Positions 31,628 to 40,484 of a stretch of DNA of 64,000 nucleotides are shown one piece after another. Under the pieces are notes generated by a model, which had not been told where the DNA came from, ran no database searches, and saw only the letters and a list, made by a program, of their open reading frames with translations. Numbering within the stretch: the stretch's first letter is position 1; each line of letters starts with the position of its first letter. The stretch is from Caulobacter sp. GTDB lineage: Bacteria > Pseudomonadota > Alphaproteobacteria > Caulobacterales > Caulobacteraceae. Position numbers and translations under genes: made by a program. The stretch spans positions 42,008 to 106,007 of the forward strand of contig JAUSMJ010000077.1 of assembly GCA_030645575.1 (NCBI GenBank), in the 5' to 3' direction.

Positions 31628-34609
31628 TCACCGGGCGTAGGTCGACAGTTTCAGCATCGTCTGGGAATCGAGCATCCCCGTCGGCGCCAGCCCCTGCTCG
31701 CGCTGGAAGGCGGCGATGGCGCCCTTCAGCCCTTGGGACGGCACGCCATCCCGCGGCCCGCGATAGTAGCCGAGCGTCGAAAGCGCCCGCTGGGCCGCGA
31801 CGACGTCGCTGGCGCCGCCGCCGACCGAGGCCTGGGCCGGGGCGGCGGGGCCGGCGGCCGGACCGCTGGCGCGGAAGCCGAGCGCCGACCGTTCCGCGAC
31901 GCCGCGGGCTTCCGGGCTCAGGTCTCGCTTGACCCGTTCGGCGCTGGACCTGGCCTCCGCGTCGCCGGCGCGGGCGGCGATCAGGTACCACTTGTAGGCC
32001 TCGGCGGGGTTCTGGCTGACGCCGAAGCCTTCCTCGTAGAGGCGGCCGAGGTTGTACTGGCTGTCCGACAGGCCCAGGTCCGCGGCCTTGCGGAACCACT
32101 GGGCGGCCGAGGTGGTGTTCTTCGGCCCGCCCTGACCCTCGAAATAGTAGAGACCGAGGTTGTGCATGGCCTTGCGGTCGCCGCCCTGGGCCGCGCGTTC
32201 AGTCCAGCGGCGCGCCTCGGCGGGGTCCTTGCGCAGTCCGCCTTCGCCGTTCTCGTAGAGCTTGGCCAGATAGAACTGGGCCGGGGCGTAGCCCAGGTTG
32301 GCCGCGCGCTTGAGGCCGGCCATGCCGGTCGTGTCGCGGGCCTCGATGCGGCGGACGGCGTCGGCATACAGCGTCGCCGGGCTCTCGACCGGGACCGCCG
32401 CCGGATCGACCGCGGGGGGCGCGCCGGCGAGGGCCGGATCGATCGGGGCGACGCCCGGGGCGATGGCCACGGCGACACGCGAGGTCGCCGCCCCCGGCGA
32501 GGCCGGAGTGGTGTCCGCCTCGGCGGACTTGATCTCGCCCTGGTCGTCGGCGCTGTGGATCTGCAGCGCCCTGGCGACCCGGTCGGAGACGGATCCATCG
32601 CCATGCCCTGCGAACTGGATCACGCCATAGGCCGTCATCGAGGCGAGGGTCGCCGCGCCGGCCGCGACCACCAGGGCCGACTGCAGGGCCGAGCCCGCGC
32701 GACGCTTGGGCTTCTTCGCCCCACCGCCGAACAGGCCGCGCTTCTCGGTCGCGGCAGGACGGGCTTCGGGGCTGCTGGCCTGGCGGGCGGCCATGCGGGC
32801 CTGTTCGAGCACTTCGCGGGTCGTGCGCGGGCGCTGCGGTTCCTCGACATCGAAGGGCGAGACTTCCGGCGCGGGCGGAATTTCCGGCGCGTCTGGAATA
32901 TCGACGTCCTCGGCGATCGGCGCGAAGCCGTCGGCGGCCTCGAAGTCCTCGTCGGAAAACGCCGGCGGCCCCCGCTCGGCGACGGGGAAGGGCTCCGGCT
33001 CGCCCAGCGGCGCGGCGGTCGTCGGCCGGGTCAGCGCCTGGGGCGCGAAGGCGTCTTCGGGAATGGTCCGGCCCGGCGAAGGGAACGGTTCGGCGGCGAA
33101 GGGATCGCCGAAAGGCTCGCGCGGCGGCTCGGCCCGCGGCTGGACCGGCGCCGGGGCGGCGGCCGCGATGGGCCCCTGGGCCACCTGCTCGGCCAGCCGG
33201 CGATGGGAAATGTTGAGGCTCGCGTCGATCTTCTCGCGCGCCTCTTCCAGCAGACGGGCGGTGCGCTCCTCGCTCTGACGGATGCGCTCGGCCAGGTCGG
33301 CCGACGCCCGTTCCTGGCGCTGGTTGATGCGTTCGGTGACGCGGGCCACCTGCTCGCCGACCTCGTCGATGGCCAGGGCGCCGCGCCGCTCGGAGTTGGC
33401 GATCCGCTCGGCCAGCCGCTCTGTGATGCGGGCGATCTCGCCGCCGAGCTTCTCCAGCGCCTGGGCCTGGACGCCATCGGCGCGGTTGAGCTTCTGCTCG
33501 ACGGCGGTGGCGATGCGCGCCACCTCGCCGCCGATCTGCTCGATCGCGTCGGAGCCATGGTTTTCCACGGTCTGCACCCGCCGGCTCAGACTGTCGGCCA
33601 TGTTGACCACCTCCCGCCCCATCCGCTCGATGGCCTGGGCCGAGCGGGTCTCCGCCGTCTGGATGTGCGAGGCCATCTCCGACAGCTTGCGGTCCATGCG
33701 ATCGAACCGGCCTTCGGAGGCGGTTCGCAGCCCTTCGGCCAGCTCCGTCCGGGTCGTTTCCATCTTGCGGGTCAGGTCGGCCGCCAGCGCTTCCAGCCGC
33801 GCCCCGCCGTCGCCCGCCCCGCTCTCGACGGTGCGCAGGCGGCGGTCGAGGGCCACGAACGAGGCGCCCAGGTCGCGCAGGGCGTCGGTCGTGCGACTCT
33901 CGGCCTCCTCGACCCGCGCCACCACGGCCTCGGCCAGTTCCGCGGGATCGGCGGCGGGCGCGGTCTCCACCGCCGCGATGCGCGCCTCGACGGTCGCCAG
34001 GGTCTCGCGGGTGCGGGCCTCGCCCTCGTAGAGTTGGCCGGCGACCTTGCCGAGCATGCCCTCGATCGCGCGCAGGGCCTCGGCCGACCGTGGGCCGGTC
34101 GACTCCAGCTCCACGCGGCGCAGGCGCTCGCCAATGCCGCCATACTGGCTGCCAAGCTCTTCCACGGCGCCTTCGAAACGCGCCGCGACGGCGATCTGTT
34201 CGCGCTCGGCCGTCTCCAGCCGCGACAGGGCGCCGCGAACCGACTGGTCGATGCCGGTGATGGCCAGGGTCGAGCGCTGCTCGGCGGCCTCGATGCGCGC
34301 GGTCAGGCGTTCGACGGCCTCGGCGACCCGGCTGACCTCGTCGGCGGGATGGCCGGCGACCTCGTAGCGGGGCGCGGCGCCGGGACGCGGCGTGCCGATC
34401 ACCACCGGCTCCGGCGGCGACACGAAAGCCGGGTCAGGCGCGGCCTGCAAACCCTGCTCGCCCTCGCCGATCATGCGGTTGAGCCATTCGCCCAGCGTCA
34501 TGCCGGACCGACGGGCGAGATCCTTGGCGATCTCCCGCGTCTTTGGGTCAATACCCTTCACGCTCCAGGGCGCCCCCGACGTCATACGAATCGTGTCTCC
34601 GGCACTCAT
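31628..34609 (-). CDS. podJ: PodJ-like polar localization factor
   Basis: A 993-residue protein built like Caulobacter PodJ. A conserved start (APWSVKGIDPKTREIAKDLA RRSGMTLGEWLNRMIGE, in order) is followed by about 400 residues of coiled coil, a Pro/acidic linker, a membrane helix near residue 670 (ALVVAAGAATLASMTAYGVI), periplasmic Sel1/TPR repeats (GYAPAQFYLAKLYENGEGGL, KAMHNLGLYYFEGQGG, SDSQYNLGRLYEEGFG) and a peptidoglycan-binding domain at the end (QRALSTLGYYRGPRDG). PodJ scaffolds pole organelles. An ATG at 34585 with GGAGA upstream is an alternative start. A CtrA-like site lies upstream. Confidence 0.92.
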   Translation of the reverse strand: MSAGDTIRMTSGAPWSVKGIDPKTREIAKDLARRSGMTLGEWLNRMIGEGEQGLQAAPDPAFVSPPEPVVIGTPRPGAAPRYEVAGHPADEVSRVAEAVERLTARIEAAEQRSTLAITGIDQSVRGALSRLETAEREQIAVAARFEGAVEELGSQYGGIGERLRRVELESTGPRSAEALRAIEGMLGKVAGQLYEGEARTRETLATVEARIAAVETAPAADPAELAEAVVARVEEAESRTTDALRDLGASFVALDRRLRTVESGAGDGGARLEALAADLTRKMETTRTELAEGLRTASEGRFDRMDRKLSEMASHIQTAETRSAQAIERMGREVVNMADSLSRRVQTVENHGSDAIEQIGGEVARIATAVEQKLNRADGVQAQALEKLGGEIARITERLAERIANSERRGALAIDEVGEQVARVTERINQRQERASADLAERIRQSEERTARLLEEAREKIDASLNISHRRLAEQVAQGPIAAAAPAPVQPRAEPPREPFGDPFAAEPFPSPGRTIPEDAFAPQALTRPTTAAPLGEPEPFPVAERGPPAFSDEDFEAADGFAPIAEDVDIPDAPEIPPAPEVSPFDVEEPQRPRTTREVLEQARMAARQASSPEARPAATEKRGLFGGGAKKPKRRAGSALQSALVVAAGAATLASMTAYGVIQFAGHGDGSVSDRVARALQIHSADDQGEIKSAEADTTPASPGAATSRVAVAIAPGVAPIDPALAGAPPAVDPAAVPVESPATLYADAVRRIEARDTTGMAGLKRAANLGYAPAQFYLAKLYENGEGGLRKDPAEARRWTERAAQGGDRKAMHNLGLYYFEGQGGPKNTTSAAQWFRKAADLGLSDSQYNLGRLYEEGFGVSQNPAEAYKWYLIAARAGDAEARSSAERVKRDLSPEARGVAERSALGFRASGPAAGPAAPAQASVGGGASDVVAAQRALSTLGYYRGPRDGVPSQGLKGAIAAFQREQGLAPTGMLDSQTMLKLSTYAR

Positions 34610-34639
34610 AGAGGACGCTAACCAGCAAGACTTTGTGTG

Positions 34640-34654
34640 TAAACGCGGCGTTAA
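34640..34654 (-). promoter_or_regulatory. Candidate CtrA site upstream of podJ
   Basis: On the minus strand: TTAA-CGCCGCG-TTTA, one mismatch from the CtrA consensus TTAA-N7-TTAA. It is 31 nt before the podJ ATG. CtrA control of podJ is known in Caulobacter; this instance is inferred from sequence. Confidence 0.45.
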
Positions 34655-34730
34655 CACTAAATCTAGCGGGCGCGACGATTAGCTGTGGACGAAGCTTGCA
34701 TCGGGTCGGTCAGGCGGCCATCTGGCCCGG

Positions 34731-34934
34731 ATGGATATATCCACGACCCTGGCGACCACCGCCGCCTTCGTCGGCCTGACAGCCCTGGCCGCCTGGCGCG
34801 GGGCCCGGCCGCCCGACCTGCTGAAGGGGCCGCGCATGATCCCCTGGCGGACGATCATGGTCACCGGCGCCGCTGGCGCCCTGATGCTGCTGGTGCACCT
34901 GGCCAGCCTGCTGGGCCTGCATCACGACCGGTAG
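34731..34934 (+). CDS. Small two-helix membrane protein
   Basis: A 67-residue protein with two hydrophobic helices: TTLATTAAFVGLTALAAW and TIMVTGAAGALMLLVHLASL, joined by RGARPPDLLKGPRMIPWR. The central motif is of a kind shared by short Caulobacteraceae membrane proteins. It is divergent from podJ. No function is known. Confidence 0.65.
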   Translation: MDISTTLATTAAFVGLTALAAWRGARPPDLLKGPRMIPWRTIMVTGAAGALMLLVHLASLLGLHHDR

Positions 34935-35039
34935 GCGGCGCTCGCGCGAGCGGCCAAATCGAACGAGCGTTTGAACTGGCTTGCTCCACCGGGCGCGCGC
35001 GTTAAGCTGGACCAAACGGGATTTCACGGGAGAACGGCC

Positions 35040-36248
35040 ATGGCGGATTTTGGCGGCGGCGATCTTGAGGCCTTCCGCGCGGAGGTCCGCGACTGGCTGG
35101 CGGCGAACTATCCGCCGTCGCTGAACGCGCCGATGGACGACGAGACCGAGGCGCCCTGGGGCGGCCGCCGGTTCAACCCGACCAACAAGGACGCCAAGCT
35201 GTGGCTCGACCGCATGGCCGCCAGGGGCTGGACCGCGCCGATGTGGCCGACGCAATACGGCGGCGGCGGCCTGAGCCGCGAGCAGAACAAGGTGCTTGAG
35301 TCGGAACTGCGCCGCATCAAGGCCCGCCCGGCCCTGATGAGTTTCGGCATCTGGATGCTTGGGCCCGTGCTGCTGGAGTACGCCACCGAAGAGCAGAAGC
35401 AGAAGTTCCTGCCCGGCATCGTCAAGGGCGAGATCCGTTGGTGCCAGGGTTATTCCGAGCCGGGCGCCGGGTCCGACCTGGCCGGTCTGCAGACGCGCTG
35501 CGAGGATAAGGGCGATCACTTCCTGATCAACGGCCAGAAGGTCTGGACCAGCTACGCCGACCAGGCCGACTGGATCTTCTGCCTGGTGCGCACGGACACC
35601 TCGAAGAAGCATGAGGGCATCAGCTTCGTGCTGTTCGACATGACCACCCAGGGCGTCGAGACCCGGCCGATCAAGCTGATCAGCGGCAACTCGCCGTTCT
35701 GCGAGACCTTCTTCACCGACGTGAAGGTCCCCAAGGGCCAGCTGGTCGGCAAGCTCAACGGCGGCTGGGAGATCGCCAAGCGCCTGTTGCAGTATGAACG
35801 CCAGAACATCTCCGCCGGCGGCTTCGGCGGCGGCGCGGGCATCGACGTGGTCGAGGCCGCGAAGGAGCATGTCGGCCTCGACGCGCAGGGCCGCATCGCC
35901 GACGGCGACCTGCGGACCCGCATCGCCGCCCACAAGATGGACCAGCACGCCTTCATGCTGACCATCCGCCGGGCCGAGGCCGAGGCCAAGGCCAGCAAGG
36001 GCCCCAGCGCCGCCACCTCGATCATCAAATACGCCGCCGCCAAGCTGAACCAGGAGCGCACCGAACTGACCGTCGAGGCGCTGGGCCTGCAGGGCCTGGG
36101 CTGGGAGGGCGAGAGCTTCTCCGCCGGCGAGATCGGCGCCATGCGGTCGATGCTGCGGGCCAAGGCCAATTCGATCGAGGGCGGCACCAGCGAGATCAAC
36201 CTCAACGTCGTCGCTAAGCGGGTGCTGGGCCTGCTGGATCACCAGTGA
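35040..36248 (+). CDS. Acyl-CoA dehydrogenase, large type
   Basis: A 402-residue FAD enzyme that introduces the alpha-beta double bond in acyl-CoA. WCQGYSEPGAGSDLAGLQTR and KVWTSYADQADWIFCLVRTD are the two family signatures, with a C-terminal EIGAMRSMLRAKANSIEGGT SEINLN. The ATG at 35040 follows GGGAGA. Two acyl-CoA dehydrogenase genes in one cluster often form one heteromeric enzyme acting on steroid side chains or aromatic acyl-CoAs; this one pairs with 37148-38275. The substrate is unknown. Confidence 0.92.
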   Translation: MADFGGGDLEAFRAEVRDWLAANYPPSLNAPMDDETEAPWGGRRFNPTNKDAKLWLDRMAARGWTAPMWPTQYGGGGLSREQNKVLESELRRIKARPALMSFGIWMLGPVLLEYATEEQKQKFLPGIVKGEIRWCQGYSEPGAGSDLAGLQTRCEDKGDHFLINGQKVWTSYADQADWIFCLVRTDTSKKHEGISFVLFDMTTQGVETRPIKLISGNSPFCETFFTDVKVPKGQLVGKLNGGWEIAKRLLQYERQNISAGGFGGGAGIDVVEAAKEHVGLDAQGRIADGDLRTRIAAHKMDQHAFMLTIRRAEAEAKASKGPSAATSIIKYAAAKLNQERTELTVEALGLQGLGWEGESFSAGEIGAMRSMLRAKANSIEGGTSEINLNVVAKRVLGLLDHQ

Positions 36249-36252
36249 TGAT

Positions 36253-36405
36253 GCCCTCTCCCAGCGGGAGAGGGAGGGGCCCGTCGCGCGGCGACGGGAG
36301 GGTGAGGGGTTACGGCGTCGGCCGGCCAGTCACCCCAGTCCCTAACCCCTCAACCTCCCACGCCCTTGCGGGCGCGGGCCCCTCCTTCTCCCTGTGGGAG
36401 AAGGG
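36253..36405. repeat. Long palindrome supplying a ribosome site
   Basis: CCCTCTCCCAGCGGGAGAGGG at the left (read as two arms of a hairpin) and CCTTCTCCCTGTGGGAGAAGG at the right, with GAGGGGTTACGG/CCTAACCCCTC inside, give a multi-hairpin element. Its last bases GGGAGAAGGG lie 4-10 nt before the ATG of the next gene and form that gene's ribosome site. Confidence 0.7.
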
Positions 36406-36408
36406 ATC

Positions 36409-37017
36409 ATGATCGAGTTCTGGTACGAGTTCGCCTCGACCTACAGCTATCCGGCGGCCATGCGGGTCGAGCGTCTGGCCGAGGCGGCCGGCGTTCGGGT
36501 CGAATGGCGGCCGTTCCTGCTCGGGCCGTTGTTCCACGCCCAGCAGGGGCTGACCGACAGCCCGTTCAACGCCTTCCCGGTCAAGGGCAGGTACATGTGG
36601 CGCGACATGGAACGGGTCTGCGCGGAGGAAGGTTTACCGCTGAACCATCCCTCGCAGTTCCCGCGCAACGGCCTGCTGGCCGCGCGGGTGGCCATCGCCG
36701 GTCTGGACGACGGCTGGACGCCGGACTTCAGCCGCAAGGTCTATGAGGCCAATTTCGTCGCCGACCAGGACATCTCTGATCCCGGGGTGCTGGCCCCGCT
36801 GATCGCCGAAGCCGGCGGCGCGCCGGACGAGGCGCTCGAGGCGGCCCAATCCGAGCCCGTCAAGGCGCGGCTGAAGGACCATGTGAGCCTGGCCAAGGCG
36901 CGCGGGGTGTTCGGCTCGCCCAGCTTCATCACCGCCGACGGCGAGCTGTTCTGGGGCAACGACCGCCTGGAACAGGCCCTCGCCTGGGCACTTCATCACG
37001 CGAAGGCCACGGCATGA
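36409..37017 (+). CDS. 2-hydroxychromene-2-carboxylate isomerase-like DsbA-family protein
   Basis: A 202-residue thioredoxin-fold protein of the kappa-class GST/HCCA isomerase group. IEFWYEFASTYSYPAAMRVE is the family start with Ser in place of the DsbA CxxC; VEWRPFLLGPLF, YMWRDMERVC and GVFGSPSFITADGELFWGND follow. It may isomerise aromatic or glutathione adducts. Location between two acyl-CoA dehydrogenase genes suggests a shared catabolic route. The ATG at 36409 takes its ribosome site from the preceding repeat. Confidence 0.85.
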   Translation: MIEFWYEFASTYSYPAAMRVERLAEAAGVRVEWRPFLLGPLFHAQQGLTDSPFNAFPVKGRYMWRDMERVCAEEGLPLNHPSQFPRNGLLAARVAIAGLDDGWTPDFSRKVYEANFVADQDISDPGVLAPLIAEAGGAPDEALEAAQSEPVKARLKDHVSLAKARGVFGSPSFITADGELFWGNDRLEQALAWALHHAKATA

Positions 37018-37019
37018 GC

Positions 37020-37132
37020 GTGCGTCCTTCGACACGGCCCTGCGGGCCTGCTCAGGATGACGTGCATCCGAGCCTCCAACCCCACTACGTCATGCTGAGC
37101 AGCGGCCAGCGGCCGCGTGTCGAAGCACGCAC
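37020..37132. repeat. TGCGTCCTTCGACACG-type palindrome, copy 1
   Basis: The left arm (TGCGTCCTTCGACACG, CTCAGGATGACG) is complementary to the right arm (CGTCATGCTGAG, CGTGTCGAAGCACGCA). A second copy lies at 40368-40480. It separates the isomerase gene from the second acyl-CoA dehydrogenase gene. Confidence 0.75.
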
Positions 37133-37147
37133 CAAGAGGAACTTCTG

Positions 37148-38275
37148 ATGGCCGTCCTGAACGAAGAACAGACCATGCTGCGCGACGCGGCCAAGAGCTG
37201 GGCGCAGGAGTCCTCGCCGGTGACGAAGCTGCGCGCGCTGCGCGACGGCAAGTCCGGCCAGAGTTTCGATCCCGCGGCCTGGGCCGAGATGGGCCAGATG
37301 GGCTGGGCCGGGGTGATCGTGCCGGAAGAGCATGACGGCACGGCCTTCGGCTATCTGAGCCTGGGCCTGATCTTGGAAGAGACCGGCCGCACCCTGGTCG
37401 CCTCCCCGCTGCTGTCGACCGCCCTGATCGGCGCGGCGGCCCTGACGCTAGGTGGCTCGGACGCCCAGATGGCCGCCTGGCTGCCGAAGATCGCCGCCGG
37501 CGAGATCGTCACCGCCCTGGCCATCGACGAAAAGGCCCACCACGCCCCCGAGATGACCGCCCTCAAGGCCGACCGGAGCGGAGATGGTTTCACGTTAAAT
37601 GGAACCAAGACCTTCGTCATCGACGGCGAGGCCGCCGACCTGCTGATCGTCGCCGCTCGCACGTCAGGCAAGCCGGGCGAGACGGACGGCATCACCCTGT
37701 TCCTCGTCGAGGGCGGCGCGGCGGGCGTCACGCGCAAGCACCTGGCCCTGGCTGACAGCCGGGGCGCGGCGGAAATCACCTTCGCCGGCGCGAAGGGCGA
37801 GGTGCTGGGCGAGGTCGGCAAGGGCTGGGCCGTGCTGGAGCCGGTGCTCGACCGCGCCCGCGCCGGTCTCGCCGCCGAGATGCTCGGCAGCGCGCTGCAG
37901 GCCTTCGAGATCACCCTCGACTACCTCAAGACCCGCACCCAGTTCGGCCAGGTGATCGGCACGTTCCAGAGCCTGCAGCACCGGGCAGCCAAGATGTTCA
38001 CCGATCTGGAAACCACCCGCTCCTGTGTCGAGGCCGCCCTGGAACAGATCGACTCGGGCGCCGCCGACAACCGCGCCGCCGCGTCCCTCGCCAAATGCAA
38101 GGCCAGTGAGCTGGCCCATCTGGTCAGCAACGAAATGGTCCAGATGCACGGCGGCATCGGCATGACCGACGTGCATGACGCGGGCCTCTATCTCAAGCGC
38201 GCCAGGGTGGCCGAGCAGCTGTTCGGCGGGGCCGGTTATCACCGCGACCGCTACGCCAGCGTGCTGGGCTTTTAG
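37148..38275 (+). CDS. Acyl-CoA dehydrogenase, small type
   Basis: A 375-residue acyl-CoA dehydrogenase. The N-terminal AVLNEEQTMLRDAAKSWAQE and GWAGVIVPEEHDGTAFGYLS are followed by FTLNGTKTFVIDGEAADLLI, TRTQFGQVIGTFQSLQHRAA and QMHGGIGMTDVHDAGLYLKR. The second signature is diverged: no YSEPGAGSD equivalent is present, as in the partner chain of heteromeric enzymes. It probably complements the larger subunit upstream. The SDR gene starts 2 nt after its stop. Confidence 0.9.
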   Translation: MAVLNEEQTMLRDAAKSWAQESSPVTKLRALRDGKSGQSFDPAAWAEMGQMGWAGVIVPEEHDGTAFGYLSLGLILEETGRTLVASPLLSTALIGAAALTLGGSDAQMAAWLPKIAAGEIVTALAIDEKAHHAPEMTALKADRSGDGFTLNGTKTFVIDGEAADLLIVAARTSGKPGETDGITLFLVEGGAAGVTRKHLALADSRGAAEITFAGAKGEVLGEVGKGWAVLEPVLDRARAGLAAEMLGSALQAFEITLDYLKTRTQFGQVIGTFQSLQHRAAKMFTDLETTRSCVEAALEQIDSGAADNRAAASLAKCKASELAHLVSNEMVQMHGGIGMTDVHDAGLYLKRARVAEQLFGGAGYHRDRYASVLGF

Positions 38276-38277
38276 AG

Positions 38278-39114
38278 ATGGACGTCAACGGAACCGTCGC
38301 GGTCATCACGGGCGGCGCCTCGGGCATCGGCTTCGGCATCGCCTCTGCGCTGGCCAGGCGCAGCGCGAAGGTGGTGCTGGCCGATATCGAGGCCGAGCGC
38401 GCCCTGGCGGCGGCGGAAGTCCTGCGCGGCCAGGGGCTGGAGGCGACCAGCTGCTATCTCGACGTGATCGACCCGGCCAGCTGGGACGCAACGGCCGACG
38501 TCGCCTTCGGCCACTGGGACCAGGCCCCGCAGCTGCTGTTCAACAACGCCGGCGTCGGCGGCGGGACCACGGTCCATGAGACGCCCGAGCGCATCTGGGA
38601 CTGGGTGTTCTCGGTCAATATCCGCGGCGTCTATCTGGGGGTGAAGACCTTCGCCCCGCGCATGCTGGAAAGCGGCCTGCCGGGCAGGATCGTCAACACC
38701 GCCTCCGAGCACGCGCTTGGCCTGCCGCCCAACCTGCGGGGGGGCATCGTTGCGCCCTATACGGCCGCCAAGCATGCGGTGATGGGCTACAGCCTGTGCA
38801 TGCGGCGCGACTTCGAGGGCACCAGCCTGTCCGCCGGCGTGATCTGCCCCGGCGTGGTGCAGAGCGACATCTGGAACGCCTTCCGCAACCGCCACGACAC
38901 CTTCGGCGGCCCGCGCTCGCTGGAGCGCCCCGGCCCCCACCCGATGGCCCACGGTCTGCCCGCCGCCACGGCCGGCGAACGCATCGCCGACCAGGTAGAG
39001 ACGGACGAGTTCTTCATCTTCACCAACGGCCCCGACGAGGCCGAGGTGCTGGAAACCTTCACCATCGAAGCAAACGCGGCGATGGCGGCGTTCCGGCAGA
39101 GGTACGGGGTTTAG
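38278..39114 (+). CDS. Short-chain dehydrogenase/reductase
   Basis: A 278-residue NAD(P)-dependent SDR. The cofactor motif is TGGASGIGFG near residue 11, NNAG near 91, Ser in NTASEHALG, and YTAAKHAV with the catalytic Tyr-Lys near 160. An acidic residue after strand 2 (LADIEAERA) favours NAD. It lies 2 nt after the acyl-CoA dehydrogenase gene, in the same likely operon for acyl or sterol breakdown. Confidence 0.92.
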   Translation: MDVNGTVAVITGGASGIGFGIASALARRSAKVVLADIEAERALAAAEVLRGQGLEATSCYLDVIDPASWDATADVAFGHWDQAPQLLFNNAGVGGGTTVHETPERIWDWVFSVNIRGVYLGVKTFAPRMLESGLPGRIVNTASEHALGLPPNLRGGIVAPYTAAKHAVMGYSLCMRRDFEGTSLSAGVICPGVVQSDIWNAFRNRHDTFGGPRSLERPGPHPMAHGLPAATAGERIADQVETDEFFIFTNGPDEAEVLETFTIEANAAMAAFRQRYGV

Positions 39115-39116
39115 GA

Positions 39117-39215
39117 GGGGGCTGTTCTAGCTGTCCCTTGGGACTGCTAGAACAGTCCCCGTCGGCGCTGTCTAGGACAGGCTATCCAGTCCCAAGGGAC
39201 AGGAAAGCCTGTCCC
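39117..39215. repeat. CAGTCCCAAGGGACAG-type palindrome, copy 2
   Basis: Two inverted units: CTGTCCCTTGGGACTG at 39131 and CAGTCCCAAGGGACAG at 39187, each inside its own hairpin (for example GACAGGCT...AGCCTGTC). It lies between the convergent SDR and aldo-keto reductase genes. Confidence 0.8.
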
Positions 39216-39238
39216 GTGAACGGATACGCGCCCAGCCC

Positions 39239-40285
39239 CTACCCCTTCTTCACGAACGGCTCCGGCGCCCGCCGGCCGCCCTGGCGCTCGAGCATCCAGC
39301 CCGGGTACTCGGGCGGCAGTTTGCTGGCCGCGTCCAGCGCCGCCATCTCGTCCGCCGTCAGGTCGATCTCGGCGGCGGCGAGGTTGTCGTCGAGCTGCTC
39401 GACGGTCTTGGCCCCGATGATCACCGTGGTGACGAACGGCTTGGCCAGCACATAGGCCAGCGCGATGCGGGCCACCGAGACGCCGCGGGCGTCGGCGATC
39501 AACTTCATCGCGTCGATGCAGTCCCAGGCCCGGTCGCGGTTGACCGGCGGGAAGTCGAAGCTGACCCGGCGCGCGCCGTTCGGCCCGGCGCCGTCGCGCG
39601 TGAACTTGCCCGACAACAGGCCCCCGGCCATCGGCGACCAGACCATCAGGCCCATGCCCTGGTCGGCCATCATCGGCACGATCTCGCGCTCCAGGTCGCG
39701 GCCGGCGATGGAGTAGTAGGCCTGTACCGTCTCGAACCGGGCGTAGCCGCGCGCGTCGGCGATGCCATGCGCCTTCATCATCTTCCAGGCCGGCCAGTTG
39801 GAGCAGCCGGCGTAGCGGACCAGCCCCTGGCTGACGAGATCGTCCAGCGCGCGCAGCGTCTCCTCGACCGGGGTCACCGGGTCGTTGGCGTGGATCTGGT
39901 AGAGGTCGATGTAGTCGAGCTGCATGCGGTCGAGGCTGGCCCGCACCGCGTCCATGATGTGGCCGCGCGAGGCGCCCTTGTCGTTGGGACCCCGGCCCAT
40001 CTCGCCGAAGCATTTGGTGGCGATGACCACGTCGCTGCGCTTGACCCCCAGGTTGCGCAGGGCGGCGCCGACCATCTGTTCCGACTGGCCGTTGGAGTAG
40101 ACGTCGGCCGTGTCGATGAAGTTGACCCCGCTGGCCAGGGCCCGGCCGATCATGTCATCGACGCCCTTCTGGTCGACCGCGCCGATGGCGCCCCACATGC
40201 CGCTGTTCTCGCTGGCGAAGGTCATGGCGCCGAGGCAGATCTCGGAGACATAGAGGCCGGTCCGGCCCAGCTGACGGTATTTCAT
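39239..40285 (-). CDS. Aldo/keto reductase
   Basis: A 348-residue TIM-barrel NADPH oxidoreductase. MKYRQLGRTGLYVSEICLGA is the typical start; FIDTADVYSNGQSE holds the catalytic Asp and Tyr, VIATKCFG the Lys, and YIDLYQIHAND the His. VVIIGAKTVEQLDDNL is the cofactor-binding segment. It belongs to the YajO/Tas-like group. It stands alone, between two palindromic repeats. Confidence 0.92.
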   Translation of the reverse strand: MKYRQLGRTGLYVSEICLGAMTFASENSGMWGAIGAVDQKGVDDMIGRALASGVNFIDTADVYSNGQSEQMVGAALRNLGVKRSDVVIATKCFGEMGRGPNDKGASRGHIMDAVRASLDRMQLDYIDLYQIHANDPVTPVEETLRALDDLVSQGLVRYAGCSNWPAWKMMKAHGIADARGYARFETVQAYYSIAGRDLEREIVPMMADQGMGLMVWSPMAGGLLSGKFTRDGAGPNGARRVSFDFPPVNRDRAWDCIDAMKLIADARGVSVARIALAYVLAKPFVTTVIIGAKTVEQLDDNLAAAEIDLTADEMAALDAASKLPPEYPGWMLERQGGRRAPEPFVKKG

Positions 40286-40367
40286 GGCGTCCTCACCTCA
40301 GATCTATTGAGCAACCCTAAGGGTTCGCCCCCCCTCTCGCGAGGGGTGATGACTGGCAAATCGACCT

Positions 40368-40480
40368 TGCGTCCTTCGAGACGCCCTCTTCGAGGGCTCC
40401 TCAGGATGACGGGCGGGGATGGCTGGCAAAACTGTTCGTCATGGTGAGGAGCGCTCGAAGAGCGCGTCTCGAACCACGCA
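40368..40480. repeat. TGCGTCCTTCGAGACG-type palindrome, copy 2
   Basis: TGCGTCCTTCGAGACGC...CTCAGGATGACG and CGTCATGGTGAG...GCGTCTCGAACCACGCA pair as in the copy at 37020. The rest of the 40286-40484 gap holds a small CCCCTCTCGCGAGGGG hairpin and nothing else I recognise. Confidence 0.75.
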
Positions 40481-40484
40481 CACC

